From the NCBI GenBank assembly GCA_021775795.1, contig JAJFHB010000610.1:1-5157 (forward strand): a DNA stretch of 5,157 nucleotides. The letters run 5' to 3'. The notes under the pieces were generated by a model. The model saw only the letters and a program-made list of their open reading frames with translations. It was not told the origin of the DNA and made no database searches. The stretch comes from Hyphomicrobiales bacterium. Its GTDB lineage: Bacteria > Pseudomonadota > Alphaproteobacteria > Rhizobiales > JAJFHB01. Positions 1 to 5,157 of this stretch are shown here, piece after piece; positions within the stretch are counted from its first letter, which is position 1, and every line of letters begins with the position of its first letter. A program made the position numbers and the translations under genes.

Positions 1-2068
1 CAATGCCAAGCGTATCGCAGTCCATGACAAGGCCGATGGTGCCCGTGGGCGCGATTACGGTGACCTGGGCGTTGCGGTAGCCGAAACGATTGCCCAGTTC
101 TACCGCTTGATCCCAACTTTCACGCGCTGCGTCCGCTAGCGGTTTTTGAGGGCACCCCTCGTAGTCGACCGGCACGGGAGTGACATGCAAACCTTCATAA
201 CCGTCACGCTCACCGTAAGCGGCGCGGCGATGATTACGCATCACCTGCCGCATTGGATCGGCATTGTCGGCAAACTCTTTGAAGGCTCCGATCTCGCCTG
301 CAATCTCCGCCGAGGTGGCGTACGCAGCGCCGCCCAGCAGGGCAGAAATCGCTCCGCACATGGCCCGGCCTTCTCGGCTGTCATACCCAAGTCCGGACGA
401 CATCAGCAAACCCCCGAGGTTGGCATAGCCAAGGCCGACTGGCCGAAAATCCTGTGTACGCCGCGCGATGGCGCGGGAGGGGTATTGCGCCATAAGAACC
501 GAAATTTCCAGGGTCAGAGTCCAGAGGCGAACGCTGTAGCGGAAACTATCCGCATCAAAGCTGCCATCTTCCTTGCGGAATTTCAGCAAGTTGAGCGAAG
601 CGAGTGTTGTTGCCGTGTCATCGACAAACATGAACTCTGAACAGGAGTTCGACGCATGGATCTCGTCATCGGCAGGGCAGGTGTGCCAGTCGTTAATGGT
701 GGTGTGGAAATGGATGCCCGGGTCGGCAGAAGACCAGGCGGCATAGGCGATCTGGTTCCACAGGCCTGATGCCCGCACTGTTCGGACAGTCTCCCCTGAG
801 TAGCGGGACACCAAAGGCCAATCCGCATCTTCTTCGACGCACCTCAAAAAGTGATCCGTTACCCGTACGGTGTTATTCGAGTTCTGGCCGGAAACTGTCT
901 CATAAGCCTCGGAATCCCAGTCAATGCTGCAGGTCGGAAAGTTGACACTGTTCTCACCCTGCTGCGCCAGATCAAGGACGCGTTGGATGTAGCTTTGGGG
1001 GACATGCGCGTTGTGTGCCGCATCAATGGCACGGGCAAGATGTCGGTTGCTTGTCGCGTTAAAACGCTCGGTGCCCAGGTGCCGAGCGGCTTGGCAGGTC
1101 CGCAGGATTGCATCCAGATGCTGCGATACGATTTTTGAACCGGCAACCAGCGAACAGACCTTCTTTTCCTCTTCGACTTTCCAGTCAATGAACTCCTCGA
1201 CGTCGGGGTGATCAACATCAAGCACAACCATCTTTGCCGCACGCCGTGTGACGCCGCTGCGCTTGAGGATGCCGGCTGAACTGTCGCCGACGCGAAGCAA
1301 GGACACGACGCCCGCGGAAATGCCGCCGCCCGAAAGGGGTTCGCCCCGGCCTCTCAACTTTGAGAAGTTGGCGCCGGTACCCGAGCCATATTTGAAAAGC
1401 CTGGCTTCTCTTGTCCAAAGATCCATGACACCGCCGTCGTTGACGAGATCATCGCCGACCGACTGAATGAAGCAGGAGTGCGCCTGGGGGCGTTCGTACT
1501 TTGAGCCGCAGGCCTCCACATCACCGCTGACTTCATCAACGTAATAGTGGCCATCGCCCTTGCCGCCAATGCCGTATGCCCAGTGAAGGCCGCTGTTGAA
1601 CCATTGCGGAGAATTGGGAGCTGCCTGCTGAGTGACCAGCATGAACCGCATTTCGTCGTAATACGTCCGGGCATCGTCTTCTGTGTTGAAGTATCCGCCT
1701 TTCCAGCCCCAGTAGGTCCACACACCTGCAAGTCTGTCGAACACCTGGCGCGCATCGTTCTCGGAACCGAAACGCTCGCTCTCGGGAAGGTCCTCAAGGC
1801 CGCGCTCATCGGGCTCACTGCGCCAGAGCCAGGAGGGAACACCACGTTCCTCGATGTGGCGGAGGCGTGCGGGAACCCCGGCCTTGCGAAAATACTTCTG
1901 CGCGAGAACGTCAGATCCGATGCGGCTCCAGTCAGCAGGCACTGTGATGTCATCCTTTGAGAATACGACTGCGCCGACCTTGTCCCGGATCTCGCACGAC
2001 GTCTTGACAAAGCTGATGCCGAAATAGGGTCCTTGATCTTCGTTCGTATGCTGGCGTTCAATCCGCAT
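1..2068 (-). CDS. nrdJ: Adenosylcobalamin-dependent (class II) ribonucleotide reductase, N-terminal 689 residues, partial
   Basis: This enzyme reduces ribonucleotides to deoxyribonucleotides in the cytoplasm, using adenosylcobalamin to generate the thiyl radical. The frame is open without a stop from the ATG at 2068-2066 to the left edge, giving 689 residues; alphaproteobacterial NrdJ proteins are usually about 1,200, so the C-terminal part, including the terminal cysteine-rich tail, is missing. Visible motifs are the substrate-binding NSPQWFN (152-158), SCFIQSV with the redox cysteine C199, the KYGSGTGANFS loop (about 226-236), TRRAAKM (274-280), the active-site NSCSE (474-478; N474, thiyl C476, E478), and the APTGTIG phosphate-binding loop near the edge. 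The start is supported by GAGGG six bases upstream and by the family-typical N-terminus MRIER. Residue 487 is Thr where relatives, as I recall them, have a conserved Cys in DDTACNLAS. It is transcribed divergently from the secreted-protein gene. The assignment is secure; the functional consequence of Thr487 is open. Confidence 0.95.
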   Translation of the reverse strand, partial: MRIERQHTNEDQGPYFGISFVKTSCEIRDKVGAVVFSKDDITVPADWSRIGSDVLAQKYFRKAGVPARLRHIEERGVPSWLWRSEPDERGLEDLPESERFGSENDARQVFDRLAGVWTYWGWKGGYFNTEDDARTYYDEMRFMLVTQQAAPNSPQWFNSGLHWAYGIGGKGDGHYYVDEVSGDVEACGSKYERPQAHSCFIQSVGDDLVNDGGVMDLWTREARLFKYGSGTGANFSKLRGRGEPLSGGGISAGVVSLLRVGDSSAGILKRSGVTRRAAKMVVLDVDHPDVEEFIDWKVEEEKKVCSLVAGSKIVSQHLDAILRTCQAARHLGTERFNATSNRHLARAIDAAHNAHVPQSYIQRVLDLAQQGENSVNFPTCSIDWDSEAYETVSGQNSNNTVRVTDHFLRCVEEDADWPLVSRYSGETVRTVRASGLWNQIAYAAWSSADPGIHFHTTINDWHTCPADDEIHASNSCSEFMFVDDTATTLASLNLLKFRKEDGSFDADSFRYSVRLWTLTLEISVLMAQYPSRAIARRTQDFRPVGLGYANLGGLLMSSGLGYDSREGRAMCGAISALLGGAAYATSAEIAGEIGAFKEFADNADPMRQVMRNHRRAAYGERDGYEGLHVTPVPVDYEGCPQKPLADAARESWDQAVELGNRFGYRNAQVTVIAPTGTIGLVMDCDTLGI

Positions 2069-2074
2069 CTTCCG

Positions 2075-2079
2075 CCCTC
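2075..2079 (-). promoter_or_regulatory. Ribosome binding site of nrdJ
   Basis: Read on the minus strand this is GAGGG, a good Shine-Dalgarno match, with a six-base spacer to the ATG at 2068-2066. It supports that start over other candidates. Confidence 0.75.
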
Positions 2080-2116
2080 GTCTGAGTGCATGGCAGGGGC
2101 GGCGTGCCTTGCGCAA

Positions 2117-2146
2117 ATTCTAACAGGTTTGGAGGGGGACTCTGAA
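2117..2146 (-). promoter_or_regulatory. Candidate nrdJ promoter
   Basis: On the minus strand, TTCAGA (2146-2141, 4 of 6 matches to TTGACA) is followed after 18 bases by TAGAAT (2122-2117, 5 of 6 matches to TATAAT). Transcription would begin near 2110, giving a 5' leader of about 40 bases. A GANTC site (2138-2142) touches the -35 element. The call rests on consensus matching only, and no NrdR box or cobalamin riboswitch is recognisable in the leader. Confidence 0.4.
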
Positions 2147-2160
2147 CGTTGGAGGGACTC
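2131..2160. repeat. Short direct repeat carrying two GANTC (CcrM-type) methylation sites
   Basis: GGAGGGGGACTC (2131-2142) recurs as GGAGGGACTC (2151-2160), with eight bases between the copies. Each copy ends in GACTC, a GANTC site (2138-2142 and 2156-2160), so the two sites are 18 bp apart. GANTC is methylated by CcrM in most alphaproteobacteria, and its methylation state can set promoter activity through GcrA. The pair lies at and just upstream of the candidate nrdJ -35. The repeat and sites are seen directly; the regulatory role is inferred. Confidence 0.5.
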
Positions 2161-2225
2161 CGCCCTTCATATCCAGCACACGTTGCCCCCGGGTGCCGCA
2201 GTGGACAAGTATGCCTAACGGCGCG

Positions 2226-2258
2226 TTAATGTTAAGCATTTGTTAATTGCTTGGTTAA
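2226..2258. promoter_or_regulatory. TTAA cluster with an exact CtrA-type site (TTAA-N7-TTAA)
   Basis: Four TTAA motifs occur at 2226-2229, 2232-2235, 2243-2246 and 2255-2258. The second and third are separated by exactly seven bases, matching the CtrA core TTAA-N7-TTAA (2232-2246). The third and fourth have an eight-base spacer and fit less well. An imperfect dyad, GTTAAGCA (2231-2238) against TGCTTGGTTAAC (2248-2259), spans the cluster. The stretch is notably AT-rich within GC-rich surroundings. It lies in the divergent region, roughly 115-125 bp upstream of the candidate nrdJ transcription start and 45 bp upstream of the rightward -10 candidate. CtrA itself is not encoded in this window, so the regulator is inferred. 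Confidence 0.5.
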
Positions 2259-2290
2259 CGGTTCAAGGAACGTCTGCCGTTGTCGGCCCG

Positions 2291-2296
2291 TATAAA
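2291..2296 (+). promoter_or_regulatory. Candidate -10 element of the secreted-protein gene
   Basis: TATAAA stands about 80 bases ahead of the ATG at 2375. There is no good TTGACA-like hexamer at 16-18 bases upstream (the position reads GAACGT), so the promoter would be weak or activator-dependent; the TTAA cluster just upstream could supply that. A start near 2303 would leave a leader of about 70 bases. Confidence 0.3.
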
Positions 2297-2334
2297 TGAA
2301 GGTGAATGAAGGGCTGGACGCAAACATCTGCCAG

Positions 2335-2352
2335 AGGCACTATTGAGTGCCT
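2335..2352 (+). other. Perfect hairpin in the 5' leader of the secreted-protein gene
   Basis: AGGCAC (2335-2340) and GTGCCT (2347-2352) form a perfect six-base-pair stem with the six-base loop TATTGA. The hairpin ends eight bases before the Shine-Dalgarno sequence and 22 bases before the ATG. It has no following T tract, so it is not an obvious terminator. It may stabilise the leader or influence translation initiation; the function is inferred. Confidence 0.4.
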
Positions 2353-2360
2353 AAATCAAA

Positions 2361-2365
2361 AGAGG
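2361..2365 (+). promoter_or_regulatory. Ribosome binding site of the secreted-protein gene
   Basis: AGAGG lies nine bases ahead of the ATG at 2375. A purine-rich GAGAG directly abuts the start codon but is too close to serve. Confidence 0.6.
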
Positions 2366-2374
2366 TTTTGAGAG

Positions 2375-2776
2375 ATGAGGATTGCGATTGTTTCGGTTTT
2401 TGCCTGGTTTTGCATGTTCGTATCTACAGCATTTGCGGATCCCGTCGGCACCTATCGGGTGGATGGTACCAACCCGGGCACAAGTACTAAGTATGTTGGT
2501 ACAGTGGTCGTTCAGCGGACCGGTGAAACATATTCAGTGGTGTGGACGGTTGCCGGCGCTCAGTTTGTGGGCACAGCGCTCGGTGTCGCTGCCCAGAACG
2601 GCAAGACGCTTCTTGGGCCCGCACATCCGTCGGATAACGGGCTGACCATTGCCTATGTATCCGGTGGAAGCTTCGGGCTGGCCATCATGTCGGAAGAAGG
2701 AAATGGCCGCTGGGCAGGCTATTGGGCAGCTGGTGGTGGCACCCAGCTCGGCACGGAAATCTGGACCCGGCAATAA
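2375..2776 (+). CDS. Small secreted protein of unknown function
   Basis: I cannot name a family. The 133-residue product begins with a clear Sec signal peptide: MR, a hydrophobic core over residues 3-17, and a signal peptidase I site after STAFA (A21), leaving a mature protein of about 112 residues. Cys13 lies in the hydrophobic core, not in a lipobox, so it is not a lipoprotein, and the mature part contains no cysteine. The mature chain is rich in Gly, Thr and Val, with alternating hydrophobic positions (GTVVVQRTGETYSVVWTV, then GTALG) and a closing GRWAGYWAAGGG...LGTEIWTRQ, suggesting a compact all-beta fold. Export to the periplasm is expected, or beyond it if further secreted. It has its own ribosome binding site and is divergent from nrdJ. 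A 101-base gap containing a stem-loop separates it from the next gene, so co-transcription is uncertain. A binding or envelope role is possible but not shown. Confidence 0.85.
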   Translation: MRIAIVSVFAWFCMFVSTAFADPVGTYRVDGTNPGTSTKYVGTVVVQRTGETYSVVWTVAGAQFVGTALGVAAQNGKTLLGPAHPSDNGLTIAYVSGGSFGLAIMSEEGNGRWAGYWAAGGGTQLGTEIWTRQ

Positions 2777-2796
2777 TCGGGGTTTCCACAAGCAAG

Positions 2797-2834
2797 GGCG
2801 CGCGCAGTTGGGAATGGCAGCTCATGCGTGCGCC
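2797..2834 (+). terminator. GC-rich stem-loop after the secreted-protein gene, possible weak terminator
   Basis: GGCGCGCGCA (2797-2806) pairs with TGCGTGCGCC (2825-2834): ten pairs, one of them G-U, around an 18-base loop. It begins 20 bases after the TAA. No T run follows, so it is a poor intrinsic terminator. It may instead protect the 3' end of the upstream message or separate the expression of the two genes. Confidence 0.35.
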
Positions 2835-2865
2835 ACTCTACGTAGCGGCTTATTGACGGCGAACT

Positions 2866-2869
2866 GAGG
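2866..2869 (+). promoter_or_regulatory. Ribosome binding site deciding the GTG start of the M24 gene
   Basis: GAGG lies eight bases ahead of the GTG at 2878-2880. An in-frame TGA at 2854-2856 with no ATG between it and the GTG leaves this GTG as the only sensible start. Confidence 0.65.
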
Positions 2870-2877
2870 CACACAAG

Positions 2878-4050
2878 GTGGCTGATAACTGGGATTTCCG
2901 TGCTTTCTCGCGCGAAGAGCATCAACAGCGCATTGCTCGCGCATGTGAAATATTGTCCGCCAATGGCCTGGCGGCAGCCGTGTGTACGTCTCCCGAATTG
3001 CTGTATTATTTCACGGGCTACGAGGCGCACACTCATCTTGCCATCGGTTCACAGGCACTTGTACTCCTTGCCGATGGTGGCACACCTGTCGTCATCCTGC
3101 GTGATGGTGATGTTCCTCAGGCGGAGGAAACGGTTGCCATTGGTGAGCTCAGGCCGTTTCGATTTGGCGCCGAACGCCTTGCAGATCTGATCGCTGCAGC
3201 CCTTGATGCCAAGGGCATCACCGGTGCGCCGCTTGGTCTCGACATATCCAGCATTACCACGACAGGTGCCTTGACCCGCGAGCTTGAGGCAGCGCTTGCC
3301 GGCTGCGCCATCACAGATTGCTTCCGTATGCTCGGGGCCTTGCGCACAGTGCTTTCTGAACGCGAACAGGAATATGTGCGCGAAGCCCGCATATACGCAA
3401 ACGCCGGTATCGCTGCGTTCTATCAATCAGCGGCAGTTGGCGTCAGCGAGATCGAACTGGCCGCAGAAATTGAATATGCCATGCGTTCTGCTGGCAGTGA
3501 TTATCCTGCCATCCCAACCTGGACTGCATCCGGTCCACGTTCGCATTGCCAACATGGTCAGGCGACACCGCGTATGCTGCAGGAAGGTGATCTTGTGCAT
3601 TGCGAGTTTTCAGGCTCAGCCCGCCGCTATCAGTGTGTGAGCATGGGGTCGCTGGTTCTCGGTGCGCCGTCGGCCCGCATGCAGCAGATCGCGGATGGTG
3701 GCGCCAGCGCATTTTACGCAGGTCTTGAGAAAATCAGGCCAGGTGCGCGTATTGGCGATTGTGAGCAGGCCTACTTTGATGAGTTGCACCGCACAGGCAT
3801 CGGCGAATGCGGGATCATGCGTTTTGGTGTCGGTATTTCCGCAGCTTACCCTCCCGTGTGGGAGAACCAGATTTCGGTTCAGATGGAGAATGATGATGTC
3901 TGGGAACCCGGAATGGTTTTTTACATCCACTCATCCCTGCAAGCCATAGATGACAAACTGGGCGTCTTGTTCGGTGGAAGCTTTCTGATTACCGAGACCG
4001 GCAACGAGCGTCTTGATGATGCAAAGATTGAACTGGTGCGCGTAGGCTGA
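2878..4050 (+). CDS. M24 (creatinase / Xaa-Pro peptidase fold) hydrolase-like protein lacking canonical metal ligands
   Basis: The 390-residue protein has the two-domain layout of M24 'pita-bread' enzymes: a creatinase-type N-domain (about 1-150; SPELLYYFTGYEAHTH at 38-53) and a C-terminal catalytic-fold domain (about 160-390). Landmarks are ASGPRSHCQHG (217-227), GDLV (237-240), YPP (324-326), EPGMVF (343-348) and TETG (372-375). It has no signal peptide, so it is probably cytosolic. Ungapped comparison with the M24 consensus shows all five metal ligands (Asp, Asp, His, Glu, Glu) replaced by E243, V254, V318, H351 and G366. His226 sits where creatinase has its catalytic histidine. The YPPxW segment recalls ectoine hydrolase (DoeA/EutD) relatives, which also depart from the metal signature. 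No ectoine or creatine genes are nearby, so the substrate is unknown. It could be a metal-independent C-N hydrolase or a non-catalytic member. Fold assignment is secure, function is not. Confidence 0.85.
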   Translation: MADNWDFRAFSREEHQQRIARACEILSANGLAAAVCTSPELLYYFTGYEAHTHLAIGSQALVLLADGGTPVVILRDGDVPQAEETVAIGELRPFRFGAERLADLIAAALDAKGITGAPLGLDISSITTTGALTRELEAALAGCAITDCFRMLGALRTVLSEREQEYVREARIYANAGIAAFYQSAAVGVSEIELAAEIEYAMRSAGSDYPAIPTWTASGPRSHCQHGQATPRMLQEGDLVHCEFSGSARRYQCVSMGSLVLGAPSARMQQIADGGASAFYAGLEKIRPGARIGDCEQAYFDELHRTGIGECGIMRFGVGISAAYPPVWENQISVQMENDDVWEPGMVFYIHSSLQAIDDKLGVLFGGSFLITETGNERLDDAKIELVRVG

Positions 4051-4098
4051 TCTTTTGCAGCTGACCAGTGCGGCCGCCTGAGTTCAAGTCAAACCGCC

Positions 4099-5157
4099 TT
4101 AGCTCTCGGCCTCACCGGGCATCAGGAGCGCGACAAGGTCGCGTACATCCTGCGGCAGGATCGGTTTTTCGAGGTAAGGGCGACCACAAGTGTCGAGAAA
4201 CTCTCGTACCCGCGGGCTCAAAGTGTCGCCGGTGATGAAAGCCACCCTGTTTGTAAGCTCGGGATCGAGCTGTTGCAGTTCACGGTAAAGGCTGGGGCCA
4301 TCGAGTTCCGGCATCCTGACATCAGAGAGGATGACATCAAAACGGCGCTCGCCCAGTCGTGCCAGCGCCTGCTTTCCCGACCCGACCACTTCCGCCTGGT
4401 GACCATCGCTTTCAAGAATATCCGCAATGGTTTCCCCAACGTCGCGCTCATCATCGACCACGAGGATGGAGAAAGCCGATGGTTTGCTGCTCGCCTCCGG
4501 GCCACTCACCTGCGCTGTGTCGTCCACTCCGGCACAGGGCAGACGCACCAGAAACGCTGCACCATTGCCCAGTCTGCTGTCGAGCTCTATCGAACCTCCA
4601 TGGCTGACGATGATGCGGTGGCATAGAGCCAGGCCCATGCCGGTTCCGGTACCACCTCCCTTGGTCGTATAAAGCGGTTCGAAGATGCGGTTGATGGCCT
4701 CATTGGAAATGCCGCGCCCGGTGTCCGATACGCGAACCTCAACCTCTCCACTGTCACTCAGATGGCGGGCCTGAATGTTAAGTGAACGCCGTTCGTCCAC
4801 TTCCTGCATCGCGTGCTCGGCATTGACAATGAGATTTGTGAATACCTGTACGAGTTGATCAGCGTCAGCCATGAGGAGTGGCAGTTGGTCGGCAATCTTT
4901 ATCTCCAGCTCGATGCCTGAACTGCGCAGGCCATAGGTTGTCACCTCCAGAGCGCTGTCGATGATTTGTGCAAGTTCGACGGGCGCCGGGTCGCTTGGTT
5001 CCTGCCGCGCCATCGCCAGGAACGTCCGCACAATTCGCGCACATCGATCCGCCGCCATGACAATACGATCTGCGCGTTTGACGGTTTCCTGCTGCGTTGG
5101 GCGTTCCTGCAGGAGCTGAGCCTGGCCGACGAGAATTGACAGCGGATTGTTGAGCTC
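4099..5157 (-). CDS. Hybrid sensor histidine kinase with C-terminal receiver domain, 5' end missing
   Basis: This is the C-terminal 352 residues of a two-component hybrid kinase; the frame runs open to the right edge, so an internal ATG at 5058 is not the true start. Counting from the edge, it opens with ELNNPLSILVGQ, the remainder of a HisKA H-box whose phosphorylated His should be the very next codon outside the window. The dimerisation helices follow (to about 55), then the ATP-binding domain with N-box NAE (N112), DTGRG (145-149), FEPLYTTK (159-166) and GTGMGLAL. A linker of about 25 residues leads to a receiver domain with acidic pair D235/D236, phospho-acceptor D279 in LSDVRMP, T309 and K331 in EKP. 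All catalytic and phosphotransfer residues in view are intact. There is no Hpt domain. Input domains (often PAS in this type) are not visible, so the signal and partner are unknown. It is convergent with the M24 gene, 48 bases away. Confidence 0.93.
   Translation of the reverse strand, partial: ELNNPLSILVGQAQLLQERPTQQETVKRADRIVMAADRCARIVRTFLAMARQEPSDPAPVELAQIIDSALEVTTYGLRSSGIELEIKIADQLPLLMADADQLVQVFTNLIVNAEHAMQEVDERRSLNIQARHLSDSGEVEVRVSDTGRGISNEAINRIFEPLYTTKGGGTGTGMGLALCHRIIVSHGGSIELDSRLGNGAAFLVRLPCAGVDDTAQVSGPEASSKPSAFSILVVDDERDVGETIADILESDGHQAEVVGSGKQALARLGERRFDVILSDVRMPELDGPSLYRELQQLDPELTNRVAFITGDTLSPRVREFLDTCGRPYLEKPILPQDVRDLVALLMPGEAES

Noticed and set aside
146..640. Plus-strand open frame of 164 codons opposite nrdJ
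   Set aside because: It overlaps the well-conserved minus-strand NrdJ frame, has no recognisable domain or ribosome binding site, and its composition is that of an antisense shadow. The same holds for the frames at 851-1138, 1547-1960 and 1354-2091.
1..2068. Intein or frameshift in nrdJ
   Set aside because: The translation is continuous and collinear with the family. Residue numbering from the ATG agrees with codon positions at NSPQWFN, C199 and C476.
2069..2374. Cobalamin riboswitch or NrdR boxes upstream of nrdJ
   Set aside because: No B12-box-like sequence and no paired 16-bp NrdR palindromes could be found by eye. Class II genes also seldom need B12 repression.
2838..2845. Perfect palindrome CTACGTAG as an operator
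   Set aside because: Only eight bases long with no extension of the symmetry; expected by chance.
2534..3036. Minus-strand open frames opposite the secreted-protein and M24 genes
   Set aside because: No recognisable protein features. Both plus-strand genes there have strong independent support (signal peptide; M24 landmarks).
2878..4050. Firm naming of the M24 gene as ectoine hydrolase (doeA/eutD) or creatinase
   Set aside because: Shared motifs are limited, catalytic residues differ, and no ectoine or creatine pathway neighbours are present.
4051..4098. Terminator in the 48-base convergent gap
   Set aside because: The GCGGCCGC palindrome at 4070-4077 has no usable stem extension or loop and no T tract. 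I see no convincing terminator or other feature here.

Overview
The window looks like chromosomal DNA from an alphaproteobacterium, probably one using the CtrA/CcrM cell-cycle circuit. The evidence is an alphaproteobacterial-type B12-dependent ribonucleotide reductase, an exact TTAA-N7-TTAA CtrA-type half-site pair, and paired GANTC sites in its upstream region. Genus and order cannot be read from the sequence. There are no tRNA or rRNA genes, insertion sequences, CRISPR arrays or phage genes.

Layout. Positions 1-2068 (minus strand) are one uninterrupted reading frame: the N-terminal 689 residues of adenosylcobalamin-dependent ribonucleotide reductase NrdJ, whose C-terminus lies beyond the left edge. 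Positions 2069-2374 are a divergent intergenic region of about 300 bases. It holds a candidate nrdJ promoter with two GANTC sites, a cluster of TTAA motifs, a weak rightward -10 element, a 5'-UTR hairpin and a ribosome binding site. Positions 2375-2776 (plus) encode a small secreted protein of unknown function. Positions 2777-2877 contain a GC-rich stem-loop and the ribosome binding site of the next gene. Positions 2878-4050 (plus, GTG start) encode an M24 'pita-bread' hydrolase-like protein. After a 48-base convergent gap with no clear terminator, positions 4099-5157 (minus) hold the C-terminal part of a hybrid sensor histidine kinase (HisKA-HATPase-receiver). It is cut at the right edge just after the presumed phosphorylated histidine.

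How the genes relate. NrdJ makes deoxynucleotides for DNA replication. The shared upstream region could couple it, and perhaps the secreted protein, to the cell cycle. The M24 gene and the kinase have no evident link to nucleotide metabolism, and the kinase's N-terminal input domain is outside the window. I do not see a new multi-gene system. The points most worth a second look are the M24 protein, which has lost all five canonical metal ligands, and NrdJ, where a threonine stands where I expect a redox-active cysteine.
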